This document shows, piece after piece, positions 19,426 to 29,361 of a stretch of 64,000 nucleotides of DNA; the stretch's first letter is position 1; every line of letters begins with the position of its first letter. The notes below the pieces were generated by a model. It saw only the letters and a list, made by a program, of their open reading frames with translations. It was not told where the DNA came from and made no database searches. Source of the stretch: Novosphingobium jiangmenense (GTDB lineage: Bacteria; Pseudomonadota; Alphaproteobacteria; Sphingomonadales; Sphingomonadaceae). The position numbers were made by a program, and so were the translations under genes. The DNA is taken from contig NZ_JADQDC010000005.1 of the NCBI RefSeq assembly GCF_015694345.1, positions 223,576 through 287,575 on the forward strand, written 5' to 3'.

Positions 19426-21726
19426 TCAAAGGCCTTCGGAAATCAGAGGCAGGCGGCGGAAGCGCACGCCCGTGGCGGAAAACAAGGCATTGGCAATGGC
19501 CGGAGCCACCGCGACCATGCCCAGTTCGCCGGGATCGAACGGGTCTTCGTTGCTGTCGGCAAAGGCAATATCAACCTTGGGGCAATCGGCAAGCAGGGGT
19601 AGCCCCAATTGCGAGAGTCTTCCTGCCAGCGGACGCCCCTTTGCATAGCCGCTCGCCCCGCCGACGGCATGGGCGAGACCGAACATCAGCCCGCCTTCGA
19701 TCTGCTGCCGGGCAATATCCATGTTGATGATGCGGCCAATGTCGACATAGGCGCTCAGGCGATCCACCCGCACCACACCGGCCTCGCTGCGCGCCGTGGC
19801 GACGACCGCGATCAGGCCCTTGGCGCTTGCGCCGCCGCCACTCGCCAGCTCCATTTGGTGGCAGGCAATCCCTTGCCCGGAAGCCTCGATGCCGCCGCCC
19901 CATTGCGCGAGGCGCCCCGCCCCCTGCAGGCAGGCGATCAGCCGCGGCTCCCCCTCGAGCATGCCGACGCGGAACGACAGCGGCTCCTTGCCCGCAGCAT
20001 GCGCGAGTTCATCGACGAAACTCTCGGTAAAGAACGCGGTGTAACCGTGCGCCTGCCCCCGGAATCGCGCGGTCGGCTGCCGCAGCGCCAGCGGCACCTG
20101 CTCCACCGCCTTCTCCGGAATGCGATAGAGCGGCATTGCCCCTTCGCAGGCCATCGGATCAATCTGGTCCTGCAGATCAAGCGCCTGCTTCACCCCCCAG
20201 CCATCAAGCACCCTCGCCCCCGACTCGATCGCAGTCGCCGGCACCGCCAGCCGCGCCCGCCAGCCCAGCACCCGCGTCTTGTCCGGGCTCAACGCCCCGT
20301 CCAGCTGCGCCGAAACCGGCGTCCTTGGAATGCCCGCCAGCGCTTCCTGCCAGCGCGAGTACGTCAGCTGCACCGGCTTGCCGATCACCTTGCATATCGC
20401 CGCCACTTCGCCTGCAATGCGCACGTCCAGCCGCGCATCGAAGCTGCCGCCTGCATGCATCGGATAGACGATAACGTCCCGCCGAGAGAGCCCCGCCGCC
20501 CGCGCCGCCGCCCGCCGCGCACGTTCCGGCGCCTGCGTCGCGATCCACAGCTCCAGCAAGCCCTGCCGCATCCGCGCCGTGGCACTGGCGGTTTCCAAGG
20601 GCGCGTGGAACGCCGGTTCGACATCGTAGCGTACAGTCAGCGAAGGCTTGGCCAGCAACGCGTCGGGATCTCCTTCGGCCAGCAGCCGCTCCGGCTCGCC
20701 CTTGGTCAGTGCCTTGTCGAGTGCGACCAGCACCTTCTCGGCATCGGCAATCGGCCCGTCAGCCTTGAAGCGCGGCTCCATCGCGCGCACTGCCTTGTCG
20801 GCACTGAACCAGTCGGTTGCGACCGCCGCCAGCCAGCGCTTGGCATGAACCACGCCGACCAGACCGCGCACCGCAGCAGCCGCCTGCTTGTCATAGCTCG
20901 ACAGATAGCTCGCCCCTTGCGGCCCATGCGCAATCGCCGCGTAGACCATTCCCGGCAGCCGCACGTCGCCGGCAAAGCTGAAACTCCCATCGACCTTTGC
21001 GGGCAGATCGAGCCGGGGATGGTGCGGCGGTGCGCCCTCGGGAAACTGCCCCGGCTTCTCGCGCGGTGGCTCGGCCCGCAGCACCGGCACCGATGGCGGA
21101 TCATAGTCCACCGCCGCATCGAGCAGTTCGGCAAACGACAGGCGCTTGGCTCCATGCGTGACGAAGCTGTCCTTCGTCTCGCACTCCTCCCAGCCGACGC
21201 CCCATTTGTCCGCTGCCGCCTGCGCCATCATCGCCCGCAGCGCCGCGCCCGCCTCGCGCAAGGGCGTCTCGAACGCGGCGAGTGCAGTCCCGTCGGCCGT
21301 CACCATCAGCGGTCCGCGCTCGGCATGGAGCCGCGCCAGCATCCCCTCCGCGTCCTCGCCCAGCGAGGCAAACGCCGGCATCCACAGCGGCGCCCACTTT
21401 GCCGAAAGCACGGGGTCAGCATAGGCCGGGCTGATCGGCGCGGCCTCCACGGCCACCTTGCGCCAATCCGCCCCCGCCTCGTCCGCCACGATCTGCGCGA
21501 CCAGCGTGGTCACGCCCTGCCCCATCTCGCACAGCGGCACGGCGACGGTGAGAATGCAGTCTTTCCCGCCCTTGACCCGCCCCACCTTCAGGAAGGCATC
21601 GACGACATGCTCGCCTTTGCCCGCCTCGAGCGGGACCGGATAGCGGCGCGGGATCAGCGGGAAGGCGATGAGCAGCGCGCCGCCCACCCCCGCTCCCACC
21701 AGCATCCCTCGCCGCGTCAGGCGCAT
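19426..21726 (-). CDS. Molybdopterin-binding hydroxylase large subunit (isoquinoline 1-oxidoreductase beta type)
   Basis: About 766 aa of the xanthine dehydrogenase superfamily. It starts MRLTRRGMLVGAGVGG, a twin-arginine-like leader with one hydrophobic segment, so the protein is probably exported or anchored. CEMGQGVTTLVAQIVADE, AHGPQGASYL and the C-terminal PGELGMVAVAPAIANAL (catalytic Glu) match IorB-type subunits. Such enzymes normally pair with a small 2Fe-2S subunit (IorA) and often a cytochrome c; neither is adjacent. The start is 5 nt after the apbC stop, which implies translational coupling. Confidence 0.85.
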   Translation of the reverse strand: MRLTRRGMLVGAGVGGALLIAFPLIPRRYPVPLEAGKGEHVVDAFLKVGRVKGGKDCILTVAVPLCEMGQGVTTLVAQIVADEAGADWRKVAVEAAPISPAYADPVLSAKWAPLWMPAFASLGEDAEGMLARLHAERGPLMVTADGTALAAFETPLREAGAALRAMMAQAAADKWGVGWEECETKDSFVTHGAKRLSFAELLDAAVDYDPPSVPVLRAEPPREKPGQFPEGAPPHHPRLDLPAKVDGSFSFAGDVRLPGMVYAAIAHGPQGASYLSSYDKQAAAAVRGLVGVVHAKRWLAAVATDWFSADKAVRAMEPRFKADGPIADAEKVLVALDKALTKGEPERLLAEGDPDALLAKPSLTVRYDVEPAFHAPLETASATARMRQGLLELWIATQAPERARRAAARAAGLSRRDVIVYPMHAGGSFDARLDVRIAGEVAAICKVIGKPVQLTYSRWQEALAGIPRTPVSAQLDGALSPDKTRVLGWRARLAVPATAIESGARVLDGWGVKQALDLQDQIDPMACEGAMPLYRIPEKAVEQVPLALRQPTARFRGQAHGYTAFFTESFVDELAHAAGKEPLSFRVGMLEGEPRLIACLQGAGRLAQWGGGIEASGQGIACHQMELASGGGASAKGLIAVVATARSEAGVVRVDRLSAYVDIGRIINMDIARQQIEGGLMFGLAHAVGGASGYAKGRPLAGRLSQLGLPLLADCPKVDIAFADSNEDPFDPGELGMVAVAPAIANALFSATGVRFRRLPLISEGL

Positions 21727-21731
21727 GGGGT

Positions 21732-22721
21732 TCAGCGCTTCCCGTCGAGCCAGGCGAGGACCGAGCGCGCTATCGACAGGAACGCCTCGGCCTGCGGGCT
21801 GTCGCCAGCCGCCGGAGGGTTGCCCGCATCGCTCTCGCGCCGGATCGCCATGTCGAGCGGCACGCGGCCCAGGAACGGCAGGCCCATCGTCTTCGCCGCA
21901 GCTTCCGCCCCGCCGACGCCGAACGGATCGCTCTCCTCGCCGCAATGCGGGCAAATGTAGCCCGCCATATTCTCGACCATGCCGATCACCGGCACCTTGC
22001 CCTGCTCGAACAGGCCGATGGCGCGGGTCGCGTCCATCAGCGCGAGGTCCTGCGGCGTCGAGACGATCACCGCGCCTGCCGGCTTGTGCTTCGAAAGCAT
22101 GGTCAGCTGCACGTCACCGGTGCCCGGCGGCAGGTCGACGACAATGATCTCGGTATCGCCCCAGTGCGCATCGATCAGCTGGCCCAGCGCATTGCCGGCC
22201 ATGGGGCCCCGCCACGCAATCGCCTGCCCCGGCTGCACCAGATGCCCCATCGAGAGCATCGGCACGCCCCAGGGTGACTGGATCGGATGGATCTTGTTGT
22301 CCTCGGCCTCGGGCTTGCGGCCTTCGGTCAGGAGCAGGCGCGGCTGCGATGGCCCGTAGATGTCGGCATCGACCAGCCCGACCTTGCGTCCCAGCCGGTG
22401 CATCGCCACCGCCAGATTGGCGGAAAGCGTCGACTTGCCGACGCCGCCCTTGCCCGAACCCACCGCGATGATCACGCGTGACTTGCGCTCCGCCGTCATG
22501 CCCAGCCGCAGGTCCGCAACCCCTGCCTTGCGCGCAGCATCGCGCACCGCCATCTCCAGCTTGTCGCGATCAAGCCGCTCCAGCCCGCCGACTTCGAGCA
22601 TGACAGTGGCCGTCTCACCCGCCACCTTCATCGTCTGCAGGCGATCTCCTGCAACTTCCCCGAGCGCATTGCGCAGTCCCTGTTCGTCGATGCTCACGCC
22701 ATTTCCCGTGTTCCGCTCCAT
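21732..22721 (-). CDS. apbC: Mrp/ApbC/NBP35 family Fe-S cluster carrier ATPase
   Basis: 329 aa. P-loop ATPase that carries [4Fe-4S] clusters to target proteins. The N-terminal domain of about 80 residues is MIP18/DUF59-like. The deviant Walker A GSGKGGVGKST is at about residues 88-98. VDADIYGPSQPRLL and VVDLPPGTGDVQLT follow, and the cluster-binding CPHC is near 255. It is directly upstream of the molybdenum hydroxylase subunit (5 nt spacing), which itself needs an Fe-S partner. Confidence 0.95.
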   Translation of the reverse strand: MERNTGNGVSIDEQGLRNALGEVAGDRLQTMKVAGETATVMLEVGGLERLDRDKLEMAVRDAARKAGVADLRLGMTAERKSRVIIAVGSGKGGVGKSTLSANLAVAMHRLGRKVGLVDADIYGPSQPRLLLTEGRKPEAEDNKIHPIQSPWGVPMLSMGHLVQPGQAIAWRGPMAGNALGQLIDAHWGDTEIIVVDLPPGTGDVQLTMLSKHKPAGAVIVSTPQDLALMDATRAIGLFEQGKVPVIGMVENMAGYICPHCGEESDPFGVGGAEAAAKTMGLPFLGRVPLDMAIRRESDAGNPPAAGDSPQAEAFLSIARSVLAWLDGKR

Positions 22722-22763
22722 GCCGGAGCCGTTTGTGCGGCCCTAGCAGATGAATTTTCGGGA

Positions 22764-23966
22764 ATGGACACTGTTTTTCACGTTCAGGGTTCCTATAACC
22801 AAGGCATGACAGACTTGGGCGGAATGATCGCACGCTTTGGCCGGGAGACGGGCCTTTTCATGACAGGCAAGAAAAGCCCTTGGGGATCGGGCGGCGGGAA
22901 CGACGCGCCTGCCGCTTCCGGAGACACTCCTGAAACGACACCACCGCCAGCCACTCCGGGCAACGAAGGCCCGCGCAATCCCTGGCTCCCGCCGCAATCG
23001 GGCGAAGGCCCGAAGGATGCCGGACGGCGCGGCCCGAACATCGAAGACATCTTCCGCAACCGCAAGGGCGGCGGCAACGGCGGCGGCGGCGGTCGCGGCC
23101 CAAACATTCCGCGCTTGCCACAGCGCCCCGACGGCAAGTCGTGGGCACCGGTCGCGGTCGGCCTCGTCGTGCTGGCATGGCTCGGCACCTCGATGGTTCA
23201 CCTGATCGCCCCGCAAGAAAAGGGCGTGGTCACCACCTTCGGCTCCTATTCGCGCACCTTGGACAGCGGCACCGCTGTCACGCTCCCCTGGCCGATCCAG
23301 ACGGTCAAGGTCGAGGATGTGACCTCGATCCGCCGCGAATCGATCCCCGAGGGCGATGGCGAGAAGCTGATGCTCACCGCCGACCAGAACCTGGTCGACC
23401 TCACCTACCTGGTCCGCTGGAACATCAAGGACCTCAAGCTCTACATGTTCCAGCTCGCCGACCCTGACCAGACCGTGCGAGAAGTGGCCGAGGCTGCGAT
23501 GCGCCAGTCGATCGCCGAGGTGAACCTCAACGATGCGATGGGTTCGGGTCGCCAGCAGATCGAACAGAACGTGCGCGATCGCATGCAGAAAGTGCTCGAT
23601 GCCTATCGCTCGGGCGTGCTGATCCAGGGCGTCGATATCAAGAAGACCGATCCACCGGCCAAGGTCGTCGATGCCTTCAAGGAAGTGCTCGCCGCCCAGC
23701 AGGACGCGCAGAGCGCGATCAACCGCGCGCAGGCACAGGCCCAGCAGCTCACTGCCGGTGCCCAGGGCGAGGCCGCCGCTTTCGACAAGGTCTACGAACA
23801 GTACAAGCTCGCGCCCGAAGTGACACGTCGCCGCATGTACTACGAAACCATGGAACGCGTGCTCAACAAGACCGACAAGGTGATCCTCGAATCGCCCAAC
23901 ACCCAGGCCTACCTGCCGCTGCCCGAAATGAAGCGTACGCAGAAGCCAGTGGAAGGGGGCCAGTAA
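22764..23966 (+). CDS. hflK: FtsH modulator HflK
   Basis: 400 aa. With HflC forms the SPFH-domain membrane complex that modulates the FtsH protease. A Gly/Pro-rich cytoplasmic N-terminus (to about residue 120) precedes one membrane helix (VAVGLVVLAWLGTSMVHLI, about 131-149) and the SPFH domain beginning EKGVVTTFGSY. The C-terminal coiled region includes AQAQAQQLTAGAQGEAAAF. The start is uncertain: 22764 has a GGGA close by, while in-frame ATGs at 22806 and 22860 are plausible. One base separates it from hflC. Confidence 0.95.
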   Translation: MDTVFHVQGSYNQGMTDLGGMIARFGRETGLFMTGKKSPWGSGGGNDAPAASGDTPETTPPPATPGNEGPRNPWLPPQSGEGPKDAGRRGPNIEDIFRNRKGGGNGGGGGRGPNIPRLPQRPDGKSWAPVAVGLVVLAWLGTSMVHLIAPQEKGVVTTFGSYSRTLDSGTAVTLPWPIQTVKVEDVTSIRRESIPEGDGEKLMLTADQNLVDLTYLVRWNIKDLKLYMFQLADPDQTVREVAEAAMRQSIAEVNLNDAMGSGRQQIEQNVRDRMQKVLDAYRSGVLIQGVDIKKTDPPAKVVDAFKEVLAAQQDAQSAINRAQAQAQQLTAGAQGEAAAFDKVYEQYKLAPEVTRRRMYYETMERVLNKTDKVILESPNTQAYLPLPEMKRTQKPVEGGQ

Positions 23967-23967
23967 G

Positions 23968-24825
23968 ATGAGCGCGATCGAAACCTTCTGGCACGAACGC
24001 AAGGCCGCCATCATTGCCGCTGGCGTGGCCGTGCTCGCCGCCGCCAGCTGCCTCACCGTCGTCGATGAAACCACGCAGGCGGTGATCATCCGGCTCGGCC
24101 AGCCCAACCGCGTCGTCAACCGCTTCGAACCCAAGACCGATTTCGGCCAGACCGGGGCGGGCATCGTCCTGCGCATCCCGTTCATGGAAAAGGTGATCGA
24201 AGTCGACAAGCGCATCCTCGATCTCGACATGGAGCGCCAGCAGGTCCTTTCGGCCGACCAGCGCCGCCTTGAGGTTGACGCCTTCGCCCGCTTCCGCATC
24301 ATCGATCCGGTGCGCATGGTGCAGACCGCGGGCACGACTGAGCGTGTTGCCGAACAGCTCCAGCCGATCCTCAACTCCGCGCTGCGTCAGGAACTGGGCA
24401 AGCGCACTTTCGCCTCGCTGCTCACGGCGGACCGGGGCCGCGCGATGGAGCAGATTCGCGAGGGTCTGGACCGCGAAGCGCGCGAATATGGCGCGCAAGT
24501 GATCGACGTCCGCATCAAGCGTGCCGATCTTCCTGAAGGCTCGCCACTGGATTCGGCGTTCACCCGCATGGCCACCGCGCGCCAGCAGGAGGCCGCGACG
24601 ATCCGCGCGCAGGGCCAGAAGCAGGCCCAGATCATCAGCGCCACGGCACAGGCCGAAGCATCGCGCACCTATGCCGACGCCTTCAACAAGGATCCGGATT
24701 TCTACGATTTCTACCGGGCCATGCGCAGCTACGATGCCGTGTTCAGCCGGGATGACCCGCAATCGAGCACCTCGATCGTGCTTTCGCCCGACAATGAATA
24801 CCTCCGCCAGTTCAAGGGAAAGTAA
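23968..24825 (+). CDS. hflC: FtsH modulator HflC
   Basis: 285 aa. Partner of HflK. The N-terminal membrane helix AAIIAAGVAVLAAASCLTVV is followed by the SPFH domain TTQAVIIRLGQPNRV, and the conserved IDVRIKRADLPEGS lies in the middle. The C-terminal helix contains RAQGQKQAQIISATAQAEASRT. It starts one base after the hflK stop. Confidence 0.97.
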   Translation: MSAIETFWHERKAAIIAAGVAVLAAASCLTVVDETTQAVIIRLGQPNRVVNRFEPKTDFGQTGAGIVLRIPFMEKVIEVDKRILDLDMERQQVLSADQRRLEVDAFARFRIIDPVRMVQTAGTTERVAEQLQPILNSALRQELGKRTFASLLTADRGRAMEQIREGLDREAREYGAQVIDVRIKRADLPEGSPLDSAFTRMATARQQEAATIRAQGQKQAQIISATAQAEASRTYADAFNKDPDFYDFYRAMRSYDAVFSRDDPQSSTSIVLSPDNEYLRQFKGK

Positions 24826-24951
24826 GCGCGTTCCTTAACGCTGCGGAACATCGTCATTCAAAGTCCGTTCATCGCAAGGCGCGTGAATCGGCTTTGGCAC
24901 AAGTCAGCCGCGCCGCCCCCGGCGCATGATAGACAAAGAGGACCAGGCCAC

Positions 24952-26493
24952 GTGCGATACGCTTATGGTGTGACTTCGGCGCTGCTGCTCGCAGGCAGCG
25001 CACTGACCCTGGTGACAGGCTTCCCCGCAGGCGCTCAGGTCGCCCAGAACGACCAGTCCGAGATGCGCAGCGTCGTCCCGCGCGCGGGCGCCCCGTCGAG
25101 CTTTGCCGACCTTACGCAGCAGCTTCAGCCGGCGGTGGTCAACATCTCCACCCGCCAGCGCGTGAAGGTGCAGACCAACAACCCGTTCGCCGGAACGCCC
25201 TTCGGCGATCTCTTCGGCGGCGGTCAGGGCGGCGGCAGCCCGCAGACGCGCGAGGCGCAGTCGCTGGGCTCGGGCTTCATCATCTCGGCCGATGGCTACG
25301 TGGTCACCAACAACCACGTCATCACCGCCGACGGCCAGGGCGAAGTCGAATCGATCACCGTCACCACCCCCGATGGCACCGAATACCCGGCCAAGCTGAT
25401 CGGCAAGGATGCCGCCTCGGACCTCGCCGTGCTCAAGATCAGCCGCCCCACCGCCTTCCCGTTCGTCAAGTTCGGCGATTCGCGAAAGGCCCGCGTGGGT
25501 GACTGGGTCATCGCCATCGGCAACCCCTTCGGCCTCGGCGGCACCGTCACGCAGGGCATCATCTCGGCGGTCTATCGCAACACCGGTTCGGGCTCGGCCT
25601 ATGACCGCTACCTGCAGACCGACGCTTCGATCAACCGGGGCAACTCGGGCGGCCCGATGTTCGACATGGCCGGCAACGTGATCGGCATCAACAACGCCAT
25701 CTTCTCGCCCACCGGCGGTTCGGTCGGCATCGGTTTCGCCATCCCTGCCGAAATCGCCGCCCCGATCGTCGACAAGCTGCGCGCTGGCCAGGCGATCGAA
25801 CGCGGCTACCTCGGCGTGCGCATCCAGCCGCTGTCGGAAGACCTTGCCGCCTCGCTCGGCCTGCCGAAGAATCGCGGCGAATTCATCCAGGCGGTCGAGC
25901 CCAATCAGGCCGCAGCCAAGGCCGGGATGCAGGCGGGCGACGTCGTGGTGAAGGTCGATGGCAAGGACGTCACGCCTGACCAGACGCTGTCATTCATCGT
26001 CGCCAACACCACGCCGGGCAAGCGCATCCCTATCGAACTGATCCGCAACGGCCAGCGCCTTACCGTGCAGACGGTCGTCGGCAAGCGTCCGAGTGAGGAA
26101 GAGCTTGCCCAGCAGAGCTTCGACCCCGAAGCGCAGGACGACAGCCCGTTCGGCGGCAATGGCCAGCAGCAACAGCAGCAGAGCGCCAGCGTCCTGCAGA
26201 ACTCGCTCGGCATTGCCGCGATCCCGCTCACCCCGCAGATCGCCCGCCAGCTTGGCGCGGGCGAGGATGCCAAGGGCGTGGTCATCACGGCGGTCGATGC
26301 CTCCTCCGATGCCGGCGCCAAGGGCCTGCAGCGCGGCGACATCGTGCTTTCGGCGAACTACGTGAACGTCGGCAGCATCGCTGATCTCGAACGCATCGTG
26401 CGCCAGGCCAAGACCGAAGGCCGCGAGGCCGTGCTCCTGCGCATCCAGCGCCGTGGCCAGCCCCCTCTCTACGCCCCGGTCCGCATCCGCTGA
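24952..26493 (+). CDS. Do-family (HtrA/DegP-type) serine protease
   Basis: About 513 aa. Periplasmic protease-chaperone with a signal peptide (LLLAGSALTLVTGFPAGAQ). The trypsin-like triad is His in NNHVI near 121, Asp in ASDLAVLKI near 156 and Ser in RGNSGGPMF near 233. Two PDZ domains follow, separated by a Gln-rich linker (NGQQQQQQS). The start is a GTG at 24952 with an AGAGGA ribosome site; the ATG 23 codons earlier does not look coding. It lies downstream of hflK-hflC, making a membrane/envelope protein-quality block. Confidence 0.95.
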   Translation: MRYAYGVTSALLLAGSALTLVTGFPAGAQVAQNDQSEMRSVVPRAGAPSSFADLTQQLQPAVVNISTRQRVKVQTNNPFAGTPFGDLFGGGQGGGSPQTREAQSLGSGFIISADGYVVTNNHVITADGQGEVESITVTTPDGTEYPAKLIGKDAASDLAVLKISRPTAFPFVKFGDSRKARVGDWVIAIGNPFGLGGTVTQGIISAVYRNTGSGSAYDRYLQTDASINRGNSGGPMFDMAGNVIGINNAIFSPTGGSVGIGFAIPAEIAAPIVDKLRAGQAIERGYLGVRIQPLSEDLAASLGLPKNRGEFIQAVEPNQAAAKAGMQAGDVVVKVDGKDVTPDQTLSFIVANTTPGKRIPIELIRNGQRLTVQTVVGKRPSEEELAQQSFDPEAQDDSPFGGNGQQQQQQSASVLQNSLGIAAIPLTPQIARQLGAGEDAKGVVITAVDASSDAGAKGLQRGDIVLSANYVNVGSIADLERIVRQAKTEGREAVLLRIQRRGQPPLYAPVRIR

Positions 26494-26515
26494 TCAAGGC
26501 CAAGTGCTGAAACAG

Positions 26516-26550
26516 AAAGGGCCGCTCCAGCGATGGAGCGGCCCTTTTGT
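26516..26550 (+). terminator. Rho-independent terminator after the HtrA-type gene
   Basis: Stem aaagggccgctcca / tggagcggcccttt with a 4-nt loop followed by tgtt, 22 nt after the stop codon. Confidence 0.88.
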
Positions 26551-26572
26551 TAGGCGTTGTGTATGGCTTCAT

Positions 26573-26694
26573 GCCCACCCCCAGCCCCTCCCGCCTGCGG
26601 GAGGGGGGCAAAGCGCCGTATTAAGCCCTCCCGCAAGCGGGAGGGCCGCGAGACTTGGCCTTTCGCAGAAAGGCTTAGTCGCAGCGGGGTGGGC
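26573..26694. repeat. Composite inverted-repeat element
   Basis: The outer ends gcccaccccc and cggggtgggc are complementary. Inside are two similar hairpins: ccctcccgcctgcgggaggg at 26587-26606 and ccctcccgcaagcgggaggg at about 26627-26645. A short dyad cctttcgcagaaagg follows. There is no ORF. It resembles intergenic repeats common in sphingomonads. It separates the HtrA-type gene from a convergent small gene. Confidence 0.75.
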
Positions 26695-26717
26695 TTCCTG
26701 CGCCCGCAGCCAAAGCC

Positions 26718-27005
<288 letters not shown>

Positions 27006-27035
27006 TCAGGCAAACGCCCGAAGCGCTGAAAAGGT

Positions 27036-29171
27036 TCAGGGATTCGGGAAAGGTCGCGGTGAATTGGTCGGACGCGGACGCGGTCCTGCCGCAGCCGGAT
27101 CGGCACTGCGCCTTCCCGTGGCCCGATTGAGGAAGTCGTCGTTCGCGGCCTGCGGCACCTCCGGCGGCACGCCTTCGGGCGGCGCGTTGGGATCGACGCC
27201 CTGCGCACCATCGCCCTGCTGCTTGCGCGAGGGATCGACCAGATTGCCCTGTTCGTCGACGTAGAAGTAATCGTCCGGATTGCCCTGCATCGCCTCGTCG
27301 TCAGGCTCGAGCTGCCACTGCGGCAGCTTCAGTTCGGTATCGAACTGCTCGACCGGGCGCTTGCGCGTGGCGACCTTCATGTAAGCGGCAAAGGCCCGCG
27401 CCGGGGCCGAACCGCCCTGCAGGCCGGGAACCGCCCTGGCATCGTCACGGCCCATCCACACGCCGGTGGTGATCCCGCTCGAGAAGCCAAGGAACCAGCC
27501 ATCCTTGTTGGACGAGGTCGTGCCGGTCTTGCCTGCAACCGGACGTCCGATCTGCGCGGCGCGACCCGTGCCGATGTTGACGGCGGTCTGCATCAGATCG
27601 GTCATCGCCGCCGCGACATAGGGCGGCACCAGTTGCTGCGAAGTCTCGGGCCGATGCTTGTAGAGCACCTCGCCGTCAGTCGTCGTCACCTTGCGGATGC
27701 CGTAGGGCGTTACCGACATGCCCTTGGCCTGCACCGAGGCAAAAGCGCGAACCATGTCGATCACCCGCGCCTCGGACGATCCCAGCACCATCGAGGGCAG
27801 CGTGTTGATCGGCGTGGTGATGCCAAAGCGCCGCGCCATGTTCGCCACGGTGCCAAAGCCCACCTCGTTGCCAAGCTGCGCCGCCACTGTGTTCTTCGAA
27901 TAGGCAAAGGCCGTGCGCAGGTCGATCTCGCCGGCATAGCGGTTGCCGTCATTGCGCGGCGTCCAGCCATCGATCGTCACCGGCTCGTCAACCACGCGGT
28001 CATCCGGCGTGTACCCGGCTTCGAGCGCCGAGAGATAGACGAACAGCTTCCACGCCGAACCGGGCTGGCGCACGGCGTTCACCGCGCGGTTGTAGTTCGA
28101 GGTCACGTAGTCCGTGCCGCCGACCATCGCCAGCACTGCGCCATCGCGGTCAAGCGAGACCAGCGCGCCTTGCGCGCCCTTGGGTGCAAAGCCCGCCACC
28201 GCGCTGGTCGCGGCCTTCTGCGCGATCGGATCGAGCGTGGTCCACACTTCGATCGGCTTGTCGTTCTCAGGGAGAATCAGGTCGAGCTGCGGCAGCGCCC
28301 AATCGGTGAAATAGCGCGCGGAGTTCTGGCCCGAAGCGTCGGTGACCATCTTCACCGCCTTCAGGTCCACCGCCTGCGCTTCCTGCGCGGTCAGCACGCC
28401 TGCGTTCTGCATGGTCTGCAGCACCACGCCCGCGCGGCCCACGGCAGCATCGGCATCGGCGGTCGGCGAATAGCGCGAGGGCGCCTTGACCAGTCCTGCA
28501 ATGATCGCCGCCTCGGGCAGGGTTATCTCCTCGCCCGAATGGCCGAAGAACTTCCGCGCCGCGCTGTCGATGCCATAGGCGCCGCCGCCGAAGTAGACCT
28601 TGTTGAGGTACAGTTCGAGGATCTGGTCCTTCGAGAATTTCTGTTCCAGCGCCAGCGCCAGCACCCATTCGCGCGCCTTGCGGCCGAAAGTCTTGGTATT
28701 GTTGAGGAAGATGTTGCGGGCGAGCTGCTGGGTGATCGTCGAACCGCCCTGCTTCCACGTTCCGCTTTCCACGCGCACCATCAGCGAACGGACAATGCCG
28801 ATCGGATCGACGCCCCAGTGGCTGCGATAGCGCCGGTCCTCGACCGAGACCATCGCGTCCTTCATCGGCTGCGGAATGCGCTCGTAGGGAATCCACTTGC
28901 CGTAGCTCGGCCCGAGCGTGACGATCTCCGATCCGTCCGCCGCGCGCACCACGATCATCTGCCCGCTCTGGCTCGACTTCAATTCGCCATAGCCGGGCAG
29001 CGAACGCGCCGTGACAGCCACCGCCACGATCAGCGCGATGGCCCCAAGCAGGGCAAAGCCCGCGCCCCAGGCAGCAATCCGCCGGACCCAGCGGCCCAGC
29101 GTCGATCGTCTCTCGGGTTGCGGCTCGGACCGGCCGCCCTCGGGGCGGCGGGGAATGTCCCGTCTGGCCAT
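27036..29171 (-). CDS. Class A penicillin-binding protein (transglycosylase/transpeptidase, PBP1A type)
   Basis: About 711 aa. A cytoplasmic tail, one membrane helix (about residues 30-50), a GT51 glycosyltransferase domain with catalytic Glu in SVEDRRYRSHWGVDP near 108, and a transpeptidase domain with the active Ser in PGSAWKL near 371, SKN motif in YSKNTVAA and KTGT near 547. A low-complexity Pro/Asn-rich tail closes it. It polymerises and cross-links peptidoglycan at the inner membrane. ATG 29171 begins MARRDIPRRPEGG; 29 upstream codons look non-coding. Confidence 0.95.
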   Translation of the reverse strand: MARRDIPRRPEGGRSEPQPERRSTLGRWVRRIAAWGAGFALLGAIALIVAVAVTARSLPGYGELKSSQSGQMIVVRAADGSEIVTLGPSYGKWIPYERIPQPMKDAMVSVEDRRYRSHWGVDPIGIVRSLMVRVESGTWKQGGSTITQQLARNIFLNNTKTFGRKAREWVLALALEQKFSKDQILELYLNKVYFGGGAYGIDSAARKFFGHSGEEITLPEAAIIAGLVKAPSRYSPTADADAAVGRAGVVLQTMQNAGVLTAQEAQAVDLKAVKMVTDASGQNSARYFTDWALPQLDLILPENDKPIEVWTTLDPIAQKAATSAVAGFAPKGAQGALVSLDRDGAVLAMVGGTDYVTSNYNRAVNAVRQPGSAWKLFVYLSALEAGYTPDDRVVDEPVTIDGWTPRNDGNRYAGEIDLRTAFAYSKNTVAAQLGNEVGFGTVANMARRFGITTPINTLPSMVLGSSEARVIDMVRAFASVQAKGMSVTPYGIRKVTTTDGEVLYKHRPETSQQLVPPYVAAAMTDLMQTAVNIGTGRAAQIGRPVAGKTGTTSSNKDGWFLGFSSGITTGVWMGRDDARAVPGLQGGSAPARAFAAYMKVATRKRPVEQFDTELKLPQWQLEPDDEAMQGNPDDYFYVDEQGNLVDPSRKQQGDGAQGVDPNAPPEGVPPEVPQAANDDFLNRATGRRSADPAAAGPRPRPTNSPRPFPNP

Positions 29172-29361
29172 CAGTCTTGTACCGCTTCCCTCATTCTTCA
29201 CCGCTGGCGGGCGGTCGTTCAGCCGACCGGCCTGACAGCGATTGTCGTGGCGCCACACTCACGTGCGCCGTCCATAGGGCAATCGCAACGCCGGGTTAAC
29301 TGCAAATCGGCGAACGCTGCTTGCAGGCGCATGAACGACGCGCGGGCGAGTGCGGTTCCGC

